From the NCBI RefSeq assembly GCF_023715655.1, contig NZ_JAMBON010000012.1:1-64000 (forward strand): 64,000 nt of DNA. Reading direction: 5' to 3'. Shown piece after piece: positions 45,702 through 54,905 of the stretch; the first letter of the stretch is position 1; each line of letters begins with the position of its first letter. The position numbers and the translations under genes were made by a program. The notes under the pieces are model-generated. The model made no database searches and was not told where the DNA came from. It worked only from the letters and a program-made list of their open reading frames with translations. This DNA is from Oceanobacillus luteolus. GTDB taxonomy: Bacteria; Bacillota; Bacilli; Bacillales; Amphibacillaceae.

Positions 45702-46406
45702 TTAAATCAACGTCTCAATTTCAGCTTCTTCTTTTAATTCTTCGATACGAGCTTCCAACATTTCTCTTTGCTTCTGCTCCATGACGCTTTGGCGGATCAG
45801 TTCTTCATATTCCTGAAGTTCGCCCACTTCTTCACTCTGTTCTTTCATCTGGTTATATTGTTCTTCCACTTCTTCATCGGTCACTTCAACAGTAAATTCA
45901 GACTCAATATAACGGACCATCAACAAGTCATCCATCAATTGTTCTCTGAACTGTTCTTCAGATAAATCATATTCTTCAAGCATGGTTTGAATAGCTTCTT
46001 CTCCATTTGTCTCAATGATATTGTCAATCTCTTCTTGAGCATCTTCTTCCGTCACTTCAATTCCACTATCGAGTGCATCCTGACGAATCAATTCCTGCTC
46101 AGTTAGAATCAGAACTGTTTCATCCTTCAACATGTCCAAATCACTTACATCTTGTCCATACATATGAAGCATTGTTTTGTATTGTTTATAAACATTATTA
46201 TATTTAGCTCCGTTGATCTCAGTACCATTAATATTCAAGACGACGGAGTCATTATCAACCTTTTCCTCATCAGAAATCTCCACAGTTTCTGTTGCTTGCT
46301 CTTCTGTATCCTTATTGTCATCCGCTTTCTCTGTGTCATCATTATTACATGCAGCTAATAGCAACGTTAAAAATAATGCTGTAATAAGCAGGATTCTTTT
46401 CTTCAT
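45702..46406 (-). CDS. SurA N-terminal-domain lipoprotein (chaperone-like)
   Basis: A 234-residue lipoprotein (LLLAACNN lipobox, Cys about residue 20) with an acidic linker and a helical SurA-N/trigger-factor-like domain (about 55-230, INGTEINGAKYNNVYKQY). There is no parvulin proline-isomerase domain, so it would act as a chaperone holdase outside the membrane, if at all. It resembles PrsA-related proteins with the catalytic domain missing. The ATG follows AGGAGG. Confidence 0.8.
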   Translation of the reverse strand: MKKRILLITALFLTLLLAACNNDDTEKADDNKDTEEQATETVEISDEEKVDNDSVVLNINGTEINGAKYNNVYKQYKTMLHMYGQDVSDLDMLKDETVLILTEQELIRQDALDSGIEVTEEDAQEEIDNIIETNGEEAIQTMLEEYDLSEEQFREQLMDDLLMVRYIESEFTVEVTDEEVEEQYNQMKEQSEEVGELQEYEELIRQSVMEQKQREMLEARIEELKEEAEIETLI

Positions 46407-46409
46407 TTA

Positions 46410-46863
46410 ATTATTACCTCCTAATTGGTCTTACTCCAGTAAAACATAAAACACCCTAATAATTCAATAACGAAAGTGTGATTAAGGCTAAAGTCATATA
46501 CAATGATTCGTTCATCCTTCACTTTTCTTAAACACAAGGGAAAAACACTATAAATTATAATGACCTTAGGGTAACTTGTTGACCATGCAATTGGAAGCAC
46601 TGGGAATTGATGAGGCACTTTCTGCAAGAAGGTTTATGAGGGCTGGTTACAGGGGAATACTAGGGTAGAATCACTTCAAAACTGAAGAGCCGGGACAAAA
46701 GTTCTTATCTTTATTAATGAACATGAAGTTTTAACAAAATACTTGGGTATTTGCTTTATTCATTTCATTAAACGCCTTTTTTCGATAAGATCCTTTATGT
46801 CCCATACTCTGGTCAAATTAGAAAATGTAATACAGTCTGATTCCAATAAATATTTGTTCTTTG
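46410..46863. other. gene-free stretch
   Basis: No open frame of interest beside the inverted-end element at 46687-46809. The part near 46410-46600 should carry the promoter for the SurA-like gene. Confidence 0.4.
46687..46809. mobile_element. possible MITE-like remnant with imperfect inverted ends
   Basis: GAGCCGGGACAAAAG...TCTTATC at 46687-46709 faces an imperfect inverted copy at 46784-46809 (read in reverse GAGTATGGGACATAAAG...TCTTATC), enclosing about 75 bp. Ends of the GGGACA type recall IS1182-group elements of Bacillales. No transposase, no clear target duplication. Confidence 0.4.
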
Positions 46864-47919
46864 TTACAAAGTCTTTCTCCTTAAAATGATGACTAAGAAT
46901 GTTATACCACCAACCATTTCGATAATAACAGAAACGACACCTTGAGCATTAAATACATGATACATGATAAAATATGCACCTGATAAAATTAAGAAACCGG
47001 ATGCAAGAGCCATCGGAAATATGTATCGATGATCATAAGTTTGTGCCAACTGATAACTTAGAGTCGCAACTAAAAACCCAAAGAAAGTTAGTGGTCCAAC
47101 TAAAGCAGTTGATACTGACATTAATATGGAAACTAAAACAAGAACATAAATGACACTAAATCGATAGTTTACTCCTAAAGAACTAGCGATATCTTTACCA
47201 AGTGACATTACATTTAATCGTTTTGAATAAACAAGGAGCAGTAATGCCACAATGATTACAATTGGTATTGCAATATGAAAGTATTCAGGGTCTGCATTAT
47301 TGACAGAACCGAATAATCTCGCCTGTAAAACATCAAACTCAGACGGTGCAAGTAGTTTTCGCATAAAAGATGATAATGACCGAAGTCCGGTACCAATAAT
47401 AATTCCGACTAGAAGCATTAACTGGAGATTCCCATACTTTCCTGAAAGTAACCAACCATAAAGTACCAAACAGAGCACAATCATAATAATAACTTGGGTT
47501 AAAAATGGTCCAGTGCCGCTAAATCCGATAAATACACTGGCACCAAAGTAAAACATTGTACTAGTTTGAATTGTTGAATACAGTGCTTCAAATCCTAATA
47601 GTGAAGGAGTTATAATCCTATTATTCGTTACTGATTGGAAAGCAACAGTCGCCAAGCTTTGGCAGATTACAGCAATAAACATTGCAGTAAGGGCATCCAA
47701 TCTTCTTTCAACAACTGGAATAAAGGAAGGGGAATCTACTGGAACCGGATTGTTATACACTAATAGTCCAAACGCAGCAAGACCACCCAAAACGATCAGT
47801 GTAATTAAAAGGATCCAATAACGCCTTTCTTCTTTCTTGGACCGAAAAGCTTTAGACGGTTTATCTTCATTAGGAAGGCTAGAATTAATTTTGACGACTT
47901 TGTTGTTTGTAGTTTCCAA
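46864..47919 (-). CDS. siderophore ABC transporter permease, YclO-like
   Basis: A 351-residue FecCD-family permease with about nine or ten membrane helices behind a charged cytoplasmic head (1-32). SLGVNYRFS and VGPLTFFGFLVATLSYQL are family motifs. It begins at a TTG (47919) with AAGGAGG about 13 bases upstream, inside the end of the preceding permease gene, so the two are coupled. With the next gene it forms a heterodimeric channel as YclN/YclO do for petrobactin. Confidence 0.88.
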   Translation of the reverse strand: METTNNKVVKINSSLPNEDKPSKAFRSKKEERRYWILLITLIVLGGLAAFGLLVYNNPVPVDSPSFIPVVERRLDALTAMFIAVICQSLATVAFQSVTNNRIITPSLLGFEALYSTIQTSTMFYFGASVFIGFSGTGPFLTQVIIMIVLCLVLYGWLLSGKYGNLQLMLLVGIIIGTGLRSLSSFMRKLLAPSEFDVLQARLFGSVNNADPEYFHIAIPIVIIVALLLLVYSKRLNVMSLGKDIASSLGVNYRFSVIYVLVLVSILMSVSTALVGPLTFFGFLVATLSYQLAQTYDHRYIFPMALASGFLILSGAYFIMYHVFNAQGVVSVIIEMVGGITFLVIILRRKTL

Positions 47920-47923
47920 TTTG

Positions 47924-48940
47924 TTAACCTAGCCTCCTTCTTCTTAATAGAATAGTAATGAATACGATTGCACCTACTGTTCCGAGTATCAGAGAAACAG
48001 GTACCTCAAAAGGCATAATAATAGTTCGAGAGATTATATCTGAAGCAAGCAAAGCACCCATACCAATGACACTTACCCAAGGCAAGTTACTTCTCAGATC
48101 ATCACCTCTAAACATGGAAACGATATTAGGCACGATTAAACCTAGAAATGGCAGATTACCAATCACAGATGCTACAATTCCAACTGCAACAGCAATAAGT
48201 CCAGTACCAATAAGAACAATCCGGTTATAGTTCACACCAAGACTTGTTGAAACATCTTCTCCTAAGCCTGCTAAAGTGAGCTTGTTCGCATAGATATAAA
48301 TAAGAACACTAATGACAACAATTAACCATAAAAATTCATATCTTCCAACTTGAATAGAAGAGAACGAACCCACAAACCAGGATTCAATATTTTGCGACAT
48401 GTTAAAAGCCAGTCCAACAAATGTAGAAAATGCAGAAATGACCGCTCCAAGCATAATTCCAATAATTGGTACGATTAATGAAGAACGTAGTCTAACTCTT
48501 CTTAAAAACAAAAAGAAAATCATCGTTCCAATAAAGGAAAAAATGATTGCGAAAGTCATTCTAAGGACTAATGTTGGTCCAGGAAATAATAAGTAAGCTA
48601 GAATTAAACCTAAGCCCGCCCATTCGATTGTCCCAGTTGTTGTCGGTTCAACGAAACGGTTTTGGGTGATAAGCTGCATGACAAGCCCTGACATTGCCAT
48701 AGCTGCTCCAGTCAGCATAATCGCAGCTGTCCTTGGGATACGAGTTATAAAAAACATATCCATCCCGTCTTCTCGCCCTCTAATATCATAAACTCCAGTA
48801 AACAAAGAAATAACACCTAGAATAATAACAATAATGACTGCTATTATAAAAGGCTTCGTCCATATTTTCTCCTTATTATAACGTCGCGGGGGCTGTAAAT
48901 TACCAGCCCCGAACGTTTTTTCTATTGTATTTTTCGGCAC
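47924..48940 (-). CDS. siderophore ABC transporter permease, YclN-like
   Basis: A 338-residue FecCD-family permease. RIPRTAAIMLTGAAMAMSGLVMQ and PTTTGTIEWAGLGL are close to remembered YclN, and LPFLGLIVPNIVSMFRGDDLRSNLP is the family coupling region. It has an extended, basic cytoplasmic N-terminus of about 30 residues. GTG start at 48940 with GAGGAG upstream. Second gene of the operon after the binding protein. Confidence 0.88.
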   Translation of the reverse strand: MPKNTIEKTFGAGNLQPPRRYNKEKIWTKPFIIAVIIVIILGVISLFTGVYDIRGREDGMDMFFITRIPRTAAIMLTGAAMAMSGLVMQLITQNRFVEPTTTGTIEWAGLGLILAYLLFPGPTLVLRMTFAIIFSFIGTMIFFLFLRRVRLRSSLIVPIIGIMLGAVISAFSTFVGLAFNMSQNIESWFVGSFSSIQVGRYEFLWLIVVISVLIYIYANKLTLAGLGEDVSTSLGVNYNRIVLIGTGLIAVAVGIVASVIGNLPFLGLIVPNIVSMFRGDDLRSNLPWVSVIGMGALLASDIISRTIIMPFEVPVSLILGTVGAIVFITILLRRRRLG

Positions 48941-48959
48941 TATAGTTATACTCCTCTAT

Positions 48960-50015
48960 CTACTCAGCTAGAGCTTCAGCAAGATCGTTAAATAATTCAG
49001 TAAAGGTTTGAATTGATTCATTTGTATAAGTATCCGCCGGTGCATACACGATTTGTCCTTCTTTAACTGCTGTTGTGTTTTGAAGGGCAGGTGCTCCATC
49101 GATTACATCACGAGCTGGAACTGCATCCGTTTCAGAAGATACCGCAGCATCACGGTCCATTACAAAAATCCAATCAGGATCAGTTTCCGCGATTGCTTCA
49201 ACAGAAATATCATCACCTTGGTGGTCTGCAGAAGCTTGATCAATTTCTAAAGCTGAAGTCCAACCAAATATATCATATAATGGCCCCCATACACGACCAG
49301 TTTGGGGAGCTGCAAAATTAATATCTCCACCAGATACTATAACACTCATAATTCTATCTGTCCCGTTATATGCGGCTTTAGCTTCTTCAATTGATTGATC
49401 AAACTCAGCAATCAACGCTTCAGCTTCTTCATTTTTATCAAAAATTTGGCCTAGGGAAGTTGTAATATCTTTAAATCCATTAACCAAATTATCACCTGGT
49501 GTTTCAGCCTCTTCAGAAACGTCGATATTCAAGTCGATAACGACAGCATTTGGTACCAATGCTTTAATATCTTCGTAATAGCTTGCAAACCTTTGACCGA
49601 CGATTACAAGTTCAGGATCTACCGCAGCGATAATTTCTAAATTTGGTTCACGATGGTTTCCAATATTTTGAATGGAATCATCATTTTTATAAGGATTGTC
49701 TTCAGGTATTAGATCCACAGGAGCAGCCGCTAATTCAATACCCCAATCAGCTAGAGTTTCAAATGTACGGTTATCAAGAGCCACTACATTCTGTGGATTC
49801 ACTGGAACAGCAACCGTACCATGTGCGTCCGTTATTTCAATAGTTGCATCTTCAGTAGACTCGTCTTCCTTCTCTTCTGTTCCAGCTGAATTATTTGCTG
49901 TATCTTCCGCATTCTCTGCATCATCACTTGATCCAGAGCAAGCTGCTAAGAACAAAACTAAAATTGCAAAAATTAATACTATGAATGATGAATTAATATA
50001 TTTTGATTTTCCCAT
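48960..50015 (-). CDS. siderophore-binding lipoprotein, YclQ-like
   Basis: A 351-residue lipoprotein (LFLAACSGS, Cys about residue 26) with an acidic Glu/Asp/Ala linker and a class III binding domain (VVALDNRTFETLADWGI, PDWIFVMDRDAA). The neighbours and the matched YclP-like ATPase point to a catecholate siderophore such as petrobactin; the ligand is inferred. GGGGAG lies ahead of the ATG. Divergent from the ATPase gene with two Fur boxes between them. Confidence 0.88.
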   Translation of the reverse strand: MGKSKYINSSFIVLIFAILVLFLAACSGSSDDAENAEDTANNSAGTEEKEDESTEDATIEITDAHGTVAVPVNPQNVVALDNRTFETLADWGIELAAAPVDLIPEDNPYKNDDSIQNIGNHREPNLEIIAAVDPELVIVGQRFASYYEDIKALVPNAVVIDLNIDVSEEAETPGDNLVNGFKDITTSLGQIFDKNEEAEALIAEFDQSIEEAKAAYNGTDRIMSVIVSGGDINFAAPQTGRVWGPLYDIFGWTSALEIDQASADHQGDDISVEAIAETDPDWIFVMDRDAAVSSETDAVPARDVIDGAPALQNTTAVKEGQIVYAPADTYTNESIQTFTELFNDLAEALAE

Positions 50016-50148
50016 TTCTTTAATTTCTCCCCTTGTAAGTGTTTTAGATTATTGAGTTGATAATAACTTTGTTTTATTTTTATGCGCAATTTTGAAGAAT
50101 TAAAGCATAAATATACTATAGTGCACTTAAAAAATACAAACAATTGAT

Positions 50149-50167
50149 ATTGAGAATCAATCTCAAT
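50149..50167. promoter_or_regulatory. Fur box, binding-protein side
   Basis: ATTGAGA-ATCAA-TCTCAAT, a perfect 19-bp inverted repeat of the Fur type, about 135 bp before the YclQ-like gene. Iron repression is the expected outcome. Confidence 0.7.
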
Positions 50168-50429
50168 AACCTAATCAAAGTATAGCAAATCCAAAAAAGT
50201 TGTCAATTATAATTTAATGAAATTATTTTTATAATAAAATATTATTATTGTGTACTAGACTCCTCCTATAACCACTCCTATCCGCTTACGATGTTCCAAT
50301 ATCTATCCATTGACAGTAGATCAGAATTTCCTTCCATCTCAAAATTTGAAGTTAATAAGGGAGATTTTACAGACTATTCTTAAGCACAAGCATTGATTTT
50401 CCTACCGACATCATATAAAATGAATATAG

Positions 50430-50444
50430 TGATAATGATTATCA
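50430..50444. promoter_or_regulatory. Fur box, ATPase side
   Basis: TGATAAT-G-ATTATCA, a perfect 7-1-7 Fur box, about 170 bp before the YclP-like gene. Confidence 0.85.
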
Positions 50445-50614
50445 TTATTGATATTTCTTATAAAGTAGCTTTTATAGCTGGAGAAATTTTTAATATGAAA
50501 TTGTAGAAGAACTTGAGGACATTTATCCTTAAACATATATCCATAATTATTATTAGCTTTACTGGCTTTAATTATTCCGTCTAGATAATTACATAGGGAA
50601 AGCAGGGTTGAGGA

Positions 50615-51379
50615 ATGATCGAAATAAAAGGGTTATCAAAAAGATTTGGAAATAAATCAATCATTAATGATGTCTCGGTTGAAATCAAGCCTAGACAGAT
50701 CACCTCGTTTATCGGTCCAAATGGCGCGGGAAAATCAACGTTACTTTCAATGGTAAGCCGACTACTGGATGCAGATACAGGTGAAGTGTTACTTGACAAA
50801 AATAATGTAAAAAATATAAAATCTAATGAATTTGCGAAGCGAATTGCCATTTTACGACAATCAAATTACCTAAATGTAAAACTTACAATTCGACAATTGG
50901 TCTCGTTTGGCCGATATCCATATTCAAAAGGTCGACTAAATGCTGAAGATAATAGAATCGTTGATCAGGCATTAGAGTATTTGAACCTTTCAGATATCCA
51001 ACATAAATTCTTGGATGAACTTTCTGGCGGTCAAAGACAGCGTGCTTTTATTTCAATGATTATTGCACAAGATACCGAATATATTCTATTAGATGAGCCA
51101 TTAAATAATTTAGATATGAAGCACTCTGTGCAAATCATGAAAATACTACGCAAACTTGTTGATGAACTAGGAAAAACAGTTGTGATTGTATTACATGACA
51201 TTAACTTTGCTTCCGTTTATTCCGATCAAATCGTCGCTTTAAGAGATGGACGTCTCGTAAAAAATGGCCCTACACATGAAATTATTAATTCAGAAGCATT
51301 GAAAGAAGTTTATGATATGCATATCCCGGTCCATATGCAAGATGGTTGCCGTTTTTGTGTATACTTTAATTCTCACTAA
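50615..51379 (+). CDS. siderophore ABC transporter ATPase, YclP-like
   Basis: A 254-residue ABC ATPase. Walker A GPNGAGKST, signature LSGGQRQRAFISM, Walker B YILLDEPLNNLD and switch His in VLHDINFASVYSD agree with remembered YclP. It drives the two permeases encoded divergently. Placement of the ATPase opposite to the binding protein and permeases differs from the yclNOPQ order. Near-Shine-Dalgarno sequence (AGGG) seven bases from the ATG. Confidence 0.9.
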   Translation: MIEIKGLSKRFGNKSIINDVSVEIKPRQITSFIGPNGAGKSTLLSMVSRLLDADTGEVLLDKNNVKNIKSNEFAKRIAILRQSNYLNVKLTIRQLVSFGRYPYSKGRLNAEDNRIVDQALEYLNLSDIQHKFLDELSGGQRQRAFISMIIAQDTEYILLDEPLNNLDMKHSVQIMKILRKLVDELGKTVVIVLHDINFASVYSDQIVALRDGRLVKNGPTHEIINSEALKEVYDMHIPVHMQDGCRFCVYFNSH

Positions 51380-51408
51380 TAACAGAAAAAATTTAGAATA
51401 AGTAAACT

Positions 51409-51447
51409 AAGGGTTCTGCACAACTACAGTTGTGCAGAACCCTTTTT
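51409..51447. terminator. terminator of the YclP-like gene
   Basis: AAGGGTTCTGCACAAC / GTTGTGCAGAACCCTT, a 16-bp perfect stem followed by T3-G-A; on the other strand it can end the FrnE-like gene. Confidence 0.85.
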
Positions 51448-51541
51448 GATACATCTATCAAAAGAAATCTCTTTGAATAAACAAACGTAGTTTTTTACCG
51501 GTAAAGTTCTTCATGTAAGTCCACTGGTTGACCACGATACC

Positions 51542-52252
51542 TCATTCGTGCTCAACACAGCCTTCATCCGTACAATAGGATGTTTTCGCTTTCCCTTTTT
51601 TCGCTGCTGGATTGCTTTCCTCTTCTTCCCATACCTTCTCAAGTACTTGAGAAAATACATCACTAGATTGCGCTCCTGAAACAGCATATTTTTCATTAAA
51701 AACGAAAAACGGTACACCTTGTACTCCGATTTGTTGTGCTACGGCGATATCCTCACTTACTTTTTGAGTATATTTTTCAGATTGTAATAGTTCCCTTACT
51801 TTCTCTTCATCCAACCCAACCTCAACGGAAAGTTTCACCAACGTTTCCTTATCACTTAACAACGCGGATTCTGTAAAATAAGCATGGAGGAATCGTTCGG
51901 TAATTGCATTTCCCTTACCTTGACGTTTTGCATAGTGAAATAATCGATGAGCATCAAACGTATTGGTGTATTGCATCGTATCAAACCGGAAGTCCAAGCC
52001 AACAGCTCGAGCCTGCTCTGCTACTTGGTGATTCATCGTTTTCACCTGTTTGATCGGCATACCCTTCAACTCAGAGAATGTTTCATAGAAATTTTTCCCC
52101 GGTATATGCTTCGCAGTTGGATCAAGCTGATAACTCCTATATTCTATCGTCACCGCTTCTTTATGTTGAAATCCTTCTAGGGCTGCTTCCAACCGTCTCT
52201 TTCCTATATAACAAAAAGGGCACACAAAATCTGACCATATTTCAATTAGCAT
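51542..52252 (-). CDS. DsbA-family oxidoreductase, FrnE-like
   Basis: A 236-residue thioredoxin-fold protein with the redox motif CPFC in SDFVCPFCYIGKRR at the very N-terminus and no signal peptide, so cytoplasmic. FrnE proteins are linked to oxidative-stress tolerance. The C-terminus carries two further Cys (YCTDEGCVEHE), probably redox active or metal binding (inference). AAGGAG precedes the ATG. Confidence 0.87.
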   Translation of the reverse strand: MLIEIWSDFVCPFCYIGKRRLEAALEGFQHKEAVTIEYRSYQLDPTAKHIPGKNFYETFSELKGMPIKQVKTMNHQVAEQARAVGLDFRFDTMQYTNTFDAHRLFHYAKRQGKGNAITERFLHAYFTESALLSDKETLVKLSVEVGLDEEKVRELLQSEKYTQKVSEDIAVAQQIGVQGVPFFVFNEKYAVSGAQSSDVFSQVLEKVWEEEESNPAAKKGKAKTSYCTDEGCVEHE

Positions 52253-52493
52253 TTACTTTGAATCTCCTTTTTCACTAACATAACGATAACTAGTATAACG
52301 TATGAAACCGTCTTCCGAAATGAAAATTTTTCATCACTCCATTAAGTTGCATTCATTGTAGCACAGGGGCTTTTTAGAATGAAATAATGTGCTTATCTCA
52401 AGAGTTGGCCTTGCACATTTCTAAAAGTCACAGGGTAGTACCATCTCCTCTTTTATAAACAAAAAAACAGCAAAGCATTTCAGCCTCACTGTT

Positions 52494-52952
52494 TTATTCT
52501 TCTTTAAATGAATATTTCTCTTGGATCGTTCCGTCCTTTTTATGGACAGTAACAGATGTACCTTTGTTTTCAGCTATTTCCTTTGCTCGTTGAATCGCTT
52601 CTTTTTTTGTATCAAAAACGTTACTTGGTTTTTGAGCGCCTTCCGATTCCACTGCCCAGCCATCTTCATGCGGGCGGACAACCTCTCCTTCTTCCATTCT
52701 CTCCGGATTACTTTCATACTTTTGGCCTTCTGGAGAACGGGTCGTCACCTTCCCATATTTACGAAAATGCTCAATCTCTTCATCCTCAGCGCTATCTTCC
52801 CATTCTTTCGCCTGACTGATAGCAATTGGAATGGCATCTTCCTCTTTATAACCTTCATCCACCATCGCGTTTGCGATATCAATTGCCTTTTTTCTAACAA
52901 TATCTGATAAGTTCTTCATTGATGGAGGATAATCCTCAAGTGTCCATACCAT
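52494..52952 (-). CDS. YdaT-like general-stress protein with DUF2188 domain
   Basis: A 152-residue hydrophilic protein. The N-terminal half (YPPSMKNL...AIDIANAMVDEGYKEEDAIPIAI) and a DUF2188 region (about 90-150, EDGWAVESEGA..FDTKKEAIQRAKEIAENKG) resemble B. subtilis YdaT, a SigB-regulon protein of unknown function. The ATG at 52952 follows AGGAGGG; an upstream in-frame ATG precedes that site. I did not see a SigB promoter with confidence. Confidence 0.8.
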   Translation of the reverse strand: MVWTLEDYPPSMKNLSDIVRKKAIDIANAMVDEGYKEEDAIPIAISQAKEWEDSAEDEEIEHFRKYGKVTTRSPEGQKYESNPERMEEGEVVRPHEDGWAVESEGAQKPSNVFDTKKEAIQRAKEIAENKGTSVTVHKKDGTIQEKYSFKEE

Positions 52953-53009
52953 AGTTATCCCTCCTAGCTCTATCATTCATTTACCCAGTGCAAGGAGGGA
53001 TAAAACTTT

Positions 53010-54062
53010 TTACATTTCATCCATAAGTGAAGTACCCATGATATTAACACGTTTTGTATTTCTCAATTCATCCAAGTTTTTCACACCAATACCAAACATG
53101 GTCATCTTGAGCTCTAATTCGATTTGCTCCATCGTCTCAAGGACTGCTTCCGGTGATTCGGTAGCTGCTTTCAGCAAATGACGGGCAAATCCAATAATAT
53201 CTGCACCAATTGTAATTGCTTTAGCCGCATCGACACCAGTACTCATACCACCACTCGCTACAAGAGGTGCTTCCGGGAGCTTGCTTCGTACAGATACGAT
53301 ACAATCTTTCGTAGGAATTCCCCAGTTATTGAATGCTTCTGCTGCAGCCTTTTTCAATTTATTGCGGGAACGTAATTTTTCAACTTGACTCCAAGAAGTA
53401 CCGCCAGCACCTGCTACATCAATATAGGAAATGCCTGCATTATATAACCTTTGAGCAGCCTCCCCATCGATACCGAATCCAACCTCTTTTACTCCAACTG
53501 GGACTTCAAGCGTTTTACATACTTGTTCAATTTTAGGAAGAAGGTTTTCGAAATTCACATCTCCCCCGTCTTGTACAATTTCTTGCATGCTGTTTAAATG
53601 CAGCACAATAGAGTCGGCACCTGTTTTATCAATTATCCGCTGACATTCCTCTGCACCATATCCATAATTAAATTGAACCGCTCCAATATTTACAATTAAC
53701 GGTACAGTCGGAGCTTGCTCACGGATAAGGAATGATTCTTTATATTGATCGCTTTCTAAAAATGCACGTGTAGAGCCAATTGCCATGACCCAGCCCTTTT
53801 CCTCAGTAGCAATAGCCAAGTTTTGATTGATGGTTGTGGCAAGCTCTGAACCACCAGTCATAGAACTGACTAAAAACGGGGCTTTTAATGCTTTTCCTAA
53901 AAAACTCGTTTCTAATGTAATGGAATCAAAATTTATTTCTGGTAATGCATTATGTATGAAATGAATCCCTTCCAGGCCCGTTGTTTTGTTGACACCTTCT
54001 ACGTTTCCAGTTAAACAAAGTCGGATATGTTCTGTCTTTCTTTGGTTAATTCCTTTATCCAT
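53010..54062 (-). CDS. fni: isopentenyl-diphosphate delta-isomerase, type 2
   Basis: A 350-residue FMN and NADPH-dependent isomerase interconverting IPP and DMAPP. SSMTGGSELATTINQNLA, GVKEVGFGIDGEAAQ, AGAGGTSW and SGGMSTGVDAAKAITIGAD are the FMN and substrate motifs. Type 2 is usual in Bacillaceae that also carry the MEP pathway. CGGAGG precedes the ATG. Single gene. Confidence 0.93.
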   Translation of the reverse strand: MDKGINQRKTEHIRLCLTGNVEGVNKTTGLEGIHFIHNALPEINFDSITLETSFLGKALKAPFLVSSMTGGSELATTINQNLAIATEEKGWVMAIGSTRAFLESDQYKESFLIREQAPTVPLIVNIGAVQFNYGYGAEECQRIIDKTGADSIVLHLNSMQEIVQDGGDVNFENLLPKIEQVCKTLEVPVGVKEVGFGIDGEAAQRLYNAGISYIDVAGAGGTSWSQVEKLRSRNKLKKAAAEAFNNWGIPTKDCIVSVRSKLPEAPLVASGGMSTGVDAAKAITIGADIIGFARHLLKAATESPEAVLETMEQIELELKMTMFGIGVKNLDELRNTKRVNIMGTSLMDEM

Positions 54063-54205
54063 GTATGGGTACCTCCGAAAAGTAAAATTTATTCTATTAG
54101 CTATTCTACTTGTTTTACACCTGAATTGAAAGGAGAAGCAACTTTGATGCCACCATACGAGCTACCTTCATATTGTGGTCTCCTTTCCGGGAGCCAATAC
54201 AAAGA

Positions 54206-54241
54206 AAATTGACCTCGTTTCCAATGAAACGAGGTCAATTT
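54206..54241. terminator. bidirectional terminator at the 3' end of the carD-like gene
   Basis: AAATTGACCTCGTTTC / GAAACGAGGTCAATTT, a 16-bp perfect stem with a four-base loop. Confidence 0.85.
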
Positions 54242-54251
54242 CTTCTTTATA

Positions 54252-54755
54252 TTATGAAACCTTTGCCGGTATCATTGAATTGATTCGGTCAACGATTTGT
54301 TCAACGGTTGTTTCTAGGGATGCTGCCAATTCTTGGAACATAATCCGCTGAATGTGTTCAAGCATTTTTGTATCTTGGTCATACATGCGCTCTTTATTAA
54401 GCTCAGCTTCTTTTTGTTTGCGCATAAGTGTGTTGGCAATCTTAATGATTTTGTCACGATCACCACTATTAATGATGCTATTATACTTTTTATTACGTGC
54501 TTTCGCATCATCGATCCATTCAATACCAGGTTCTTCAAAAGACTTCAGGATGTTTCTTGCTTCTTTCTTCTCCATGATGTCCAACATGATGACCTGATCA
54601 TTATCTACGGGCACGCTGATTGTTAAATTCGGATCATCCAGTGGATGGAGAATATAATAATTACGTGTCACGTCTTTAAAGCTTTTCTCGCAAATGTCAT
54701 CAATTTTACATACCCCATGTGTGGAATAGATAATCAAATCACCGACTTTAAACAT
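54252..54755 (-). CDS. CarD/CdnL-type RNA polymerase-binding regulator
   Basis: A 167-residue protein. The N-terminal Tudor-like RNA polymerase interaction domain (about 1-60, MFKVGDLIIYSTHGVCKI) and a helical C-terminal domain are typical of CarD/CdnL (B. subtilis YdeB). Such factors stabilise open promoter complexes. It is divergent from the MarR gene, with an 18-bp palindrome between them. GGAGGTTGGC lies before the ATG. Confidence 0.87.
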   Translation of the reverse strand: MFKVGDLIIYSTHGVCKIDDICEKSFKDVTRNYYILHPLDDPNLTISVPVDNDQVIMLDIMEKKEARNILKSFEEPGIEWIDDAKARNKKYNSIINSGDRDKIIKIANTLMRKQKEAELNKERMYDQDTKMLEHIQRIMFQELAASLETTVEQIVDRINSMIPAKVS

Positions 54756-54825
54756 TTGCCAACCTCCATTTTCTCAGGCTCATTCCGTAGAGCTTCAGTT
54801 CTAATTGTAATACAATTTCAACAAT

Positions 54826-54843
54826 TTGTCAACTAGTTGACAA
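54826..54843. promoter_or_regulatory. 18-bp palindrome, likely MarR operator, over the -35
   Basis: TTGTCAACT-AGTTGACAA is a perfect palindrome. Its right half contains TTGACA (54837-54842), which with TATAGT at 54861-54866 (18 bp spacing) forms the promoter of the MarR gene. A bound dimer would block RNA polymerase. Confidence 0.75.
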
Positions 54844-54866
54844 CCCTTCACTTCGCTTTGTATAGT
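54837..54866 (+). promoter_or_regulatory. promoter of the MarR-type gene
   Basis: -35 TTGACA and -10 TATAGT, 18-bp spacing, partly inside the palindrome. Transcription would start at about 54873, after the in-frame ATG at 54837, which supports the TTG at 54906 as start codon. Confidence 0.7.
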
Positions 54867-54905
54867 ACAGAAGACAATCTTAATAGAAGTAGAGGTGTTT
54901 CTTCT

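Larger units (their letters stand above)
50016..50614. other. divergent control region of the siderophore transporter
   Basis: Gene-free, strongly AT-rich 600 bp. Apart from the two Fur boxes listed separately no further structure was read. The distance between the boxes (about 280 bp) means the two directions are probably repressed independently. Confidence 0.5.

Noticed and set aside
54837-54905. ATG at 54837 as MarR start
   Set aside because: It lies inside the -35 hexamer and upstream of the predicted transcription start; the TTG at 54906 has its own ribosome binding site.
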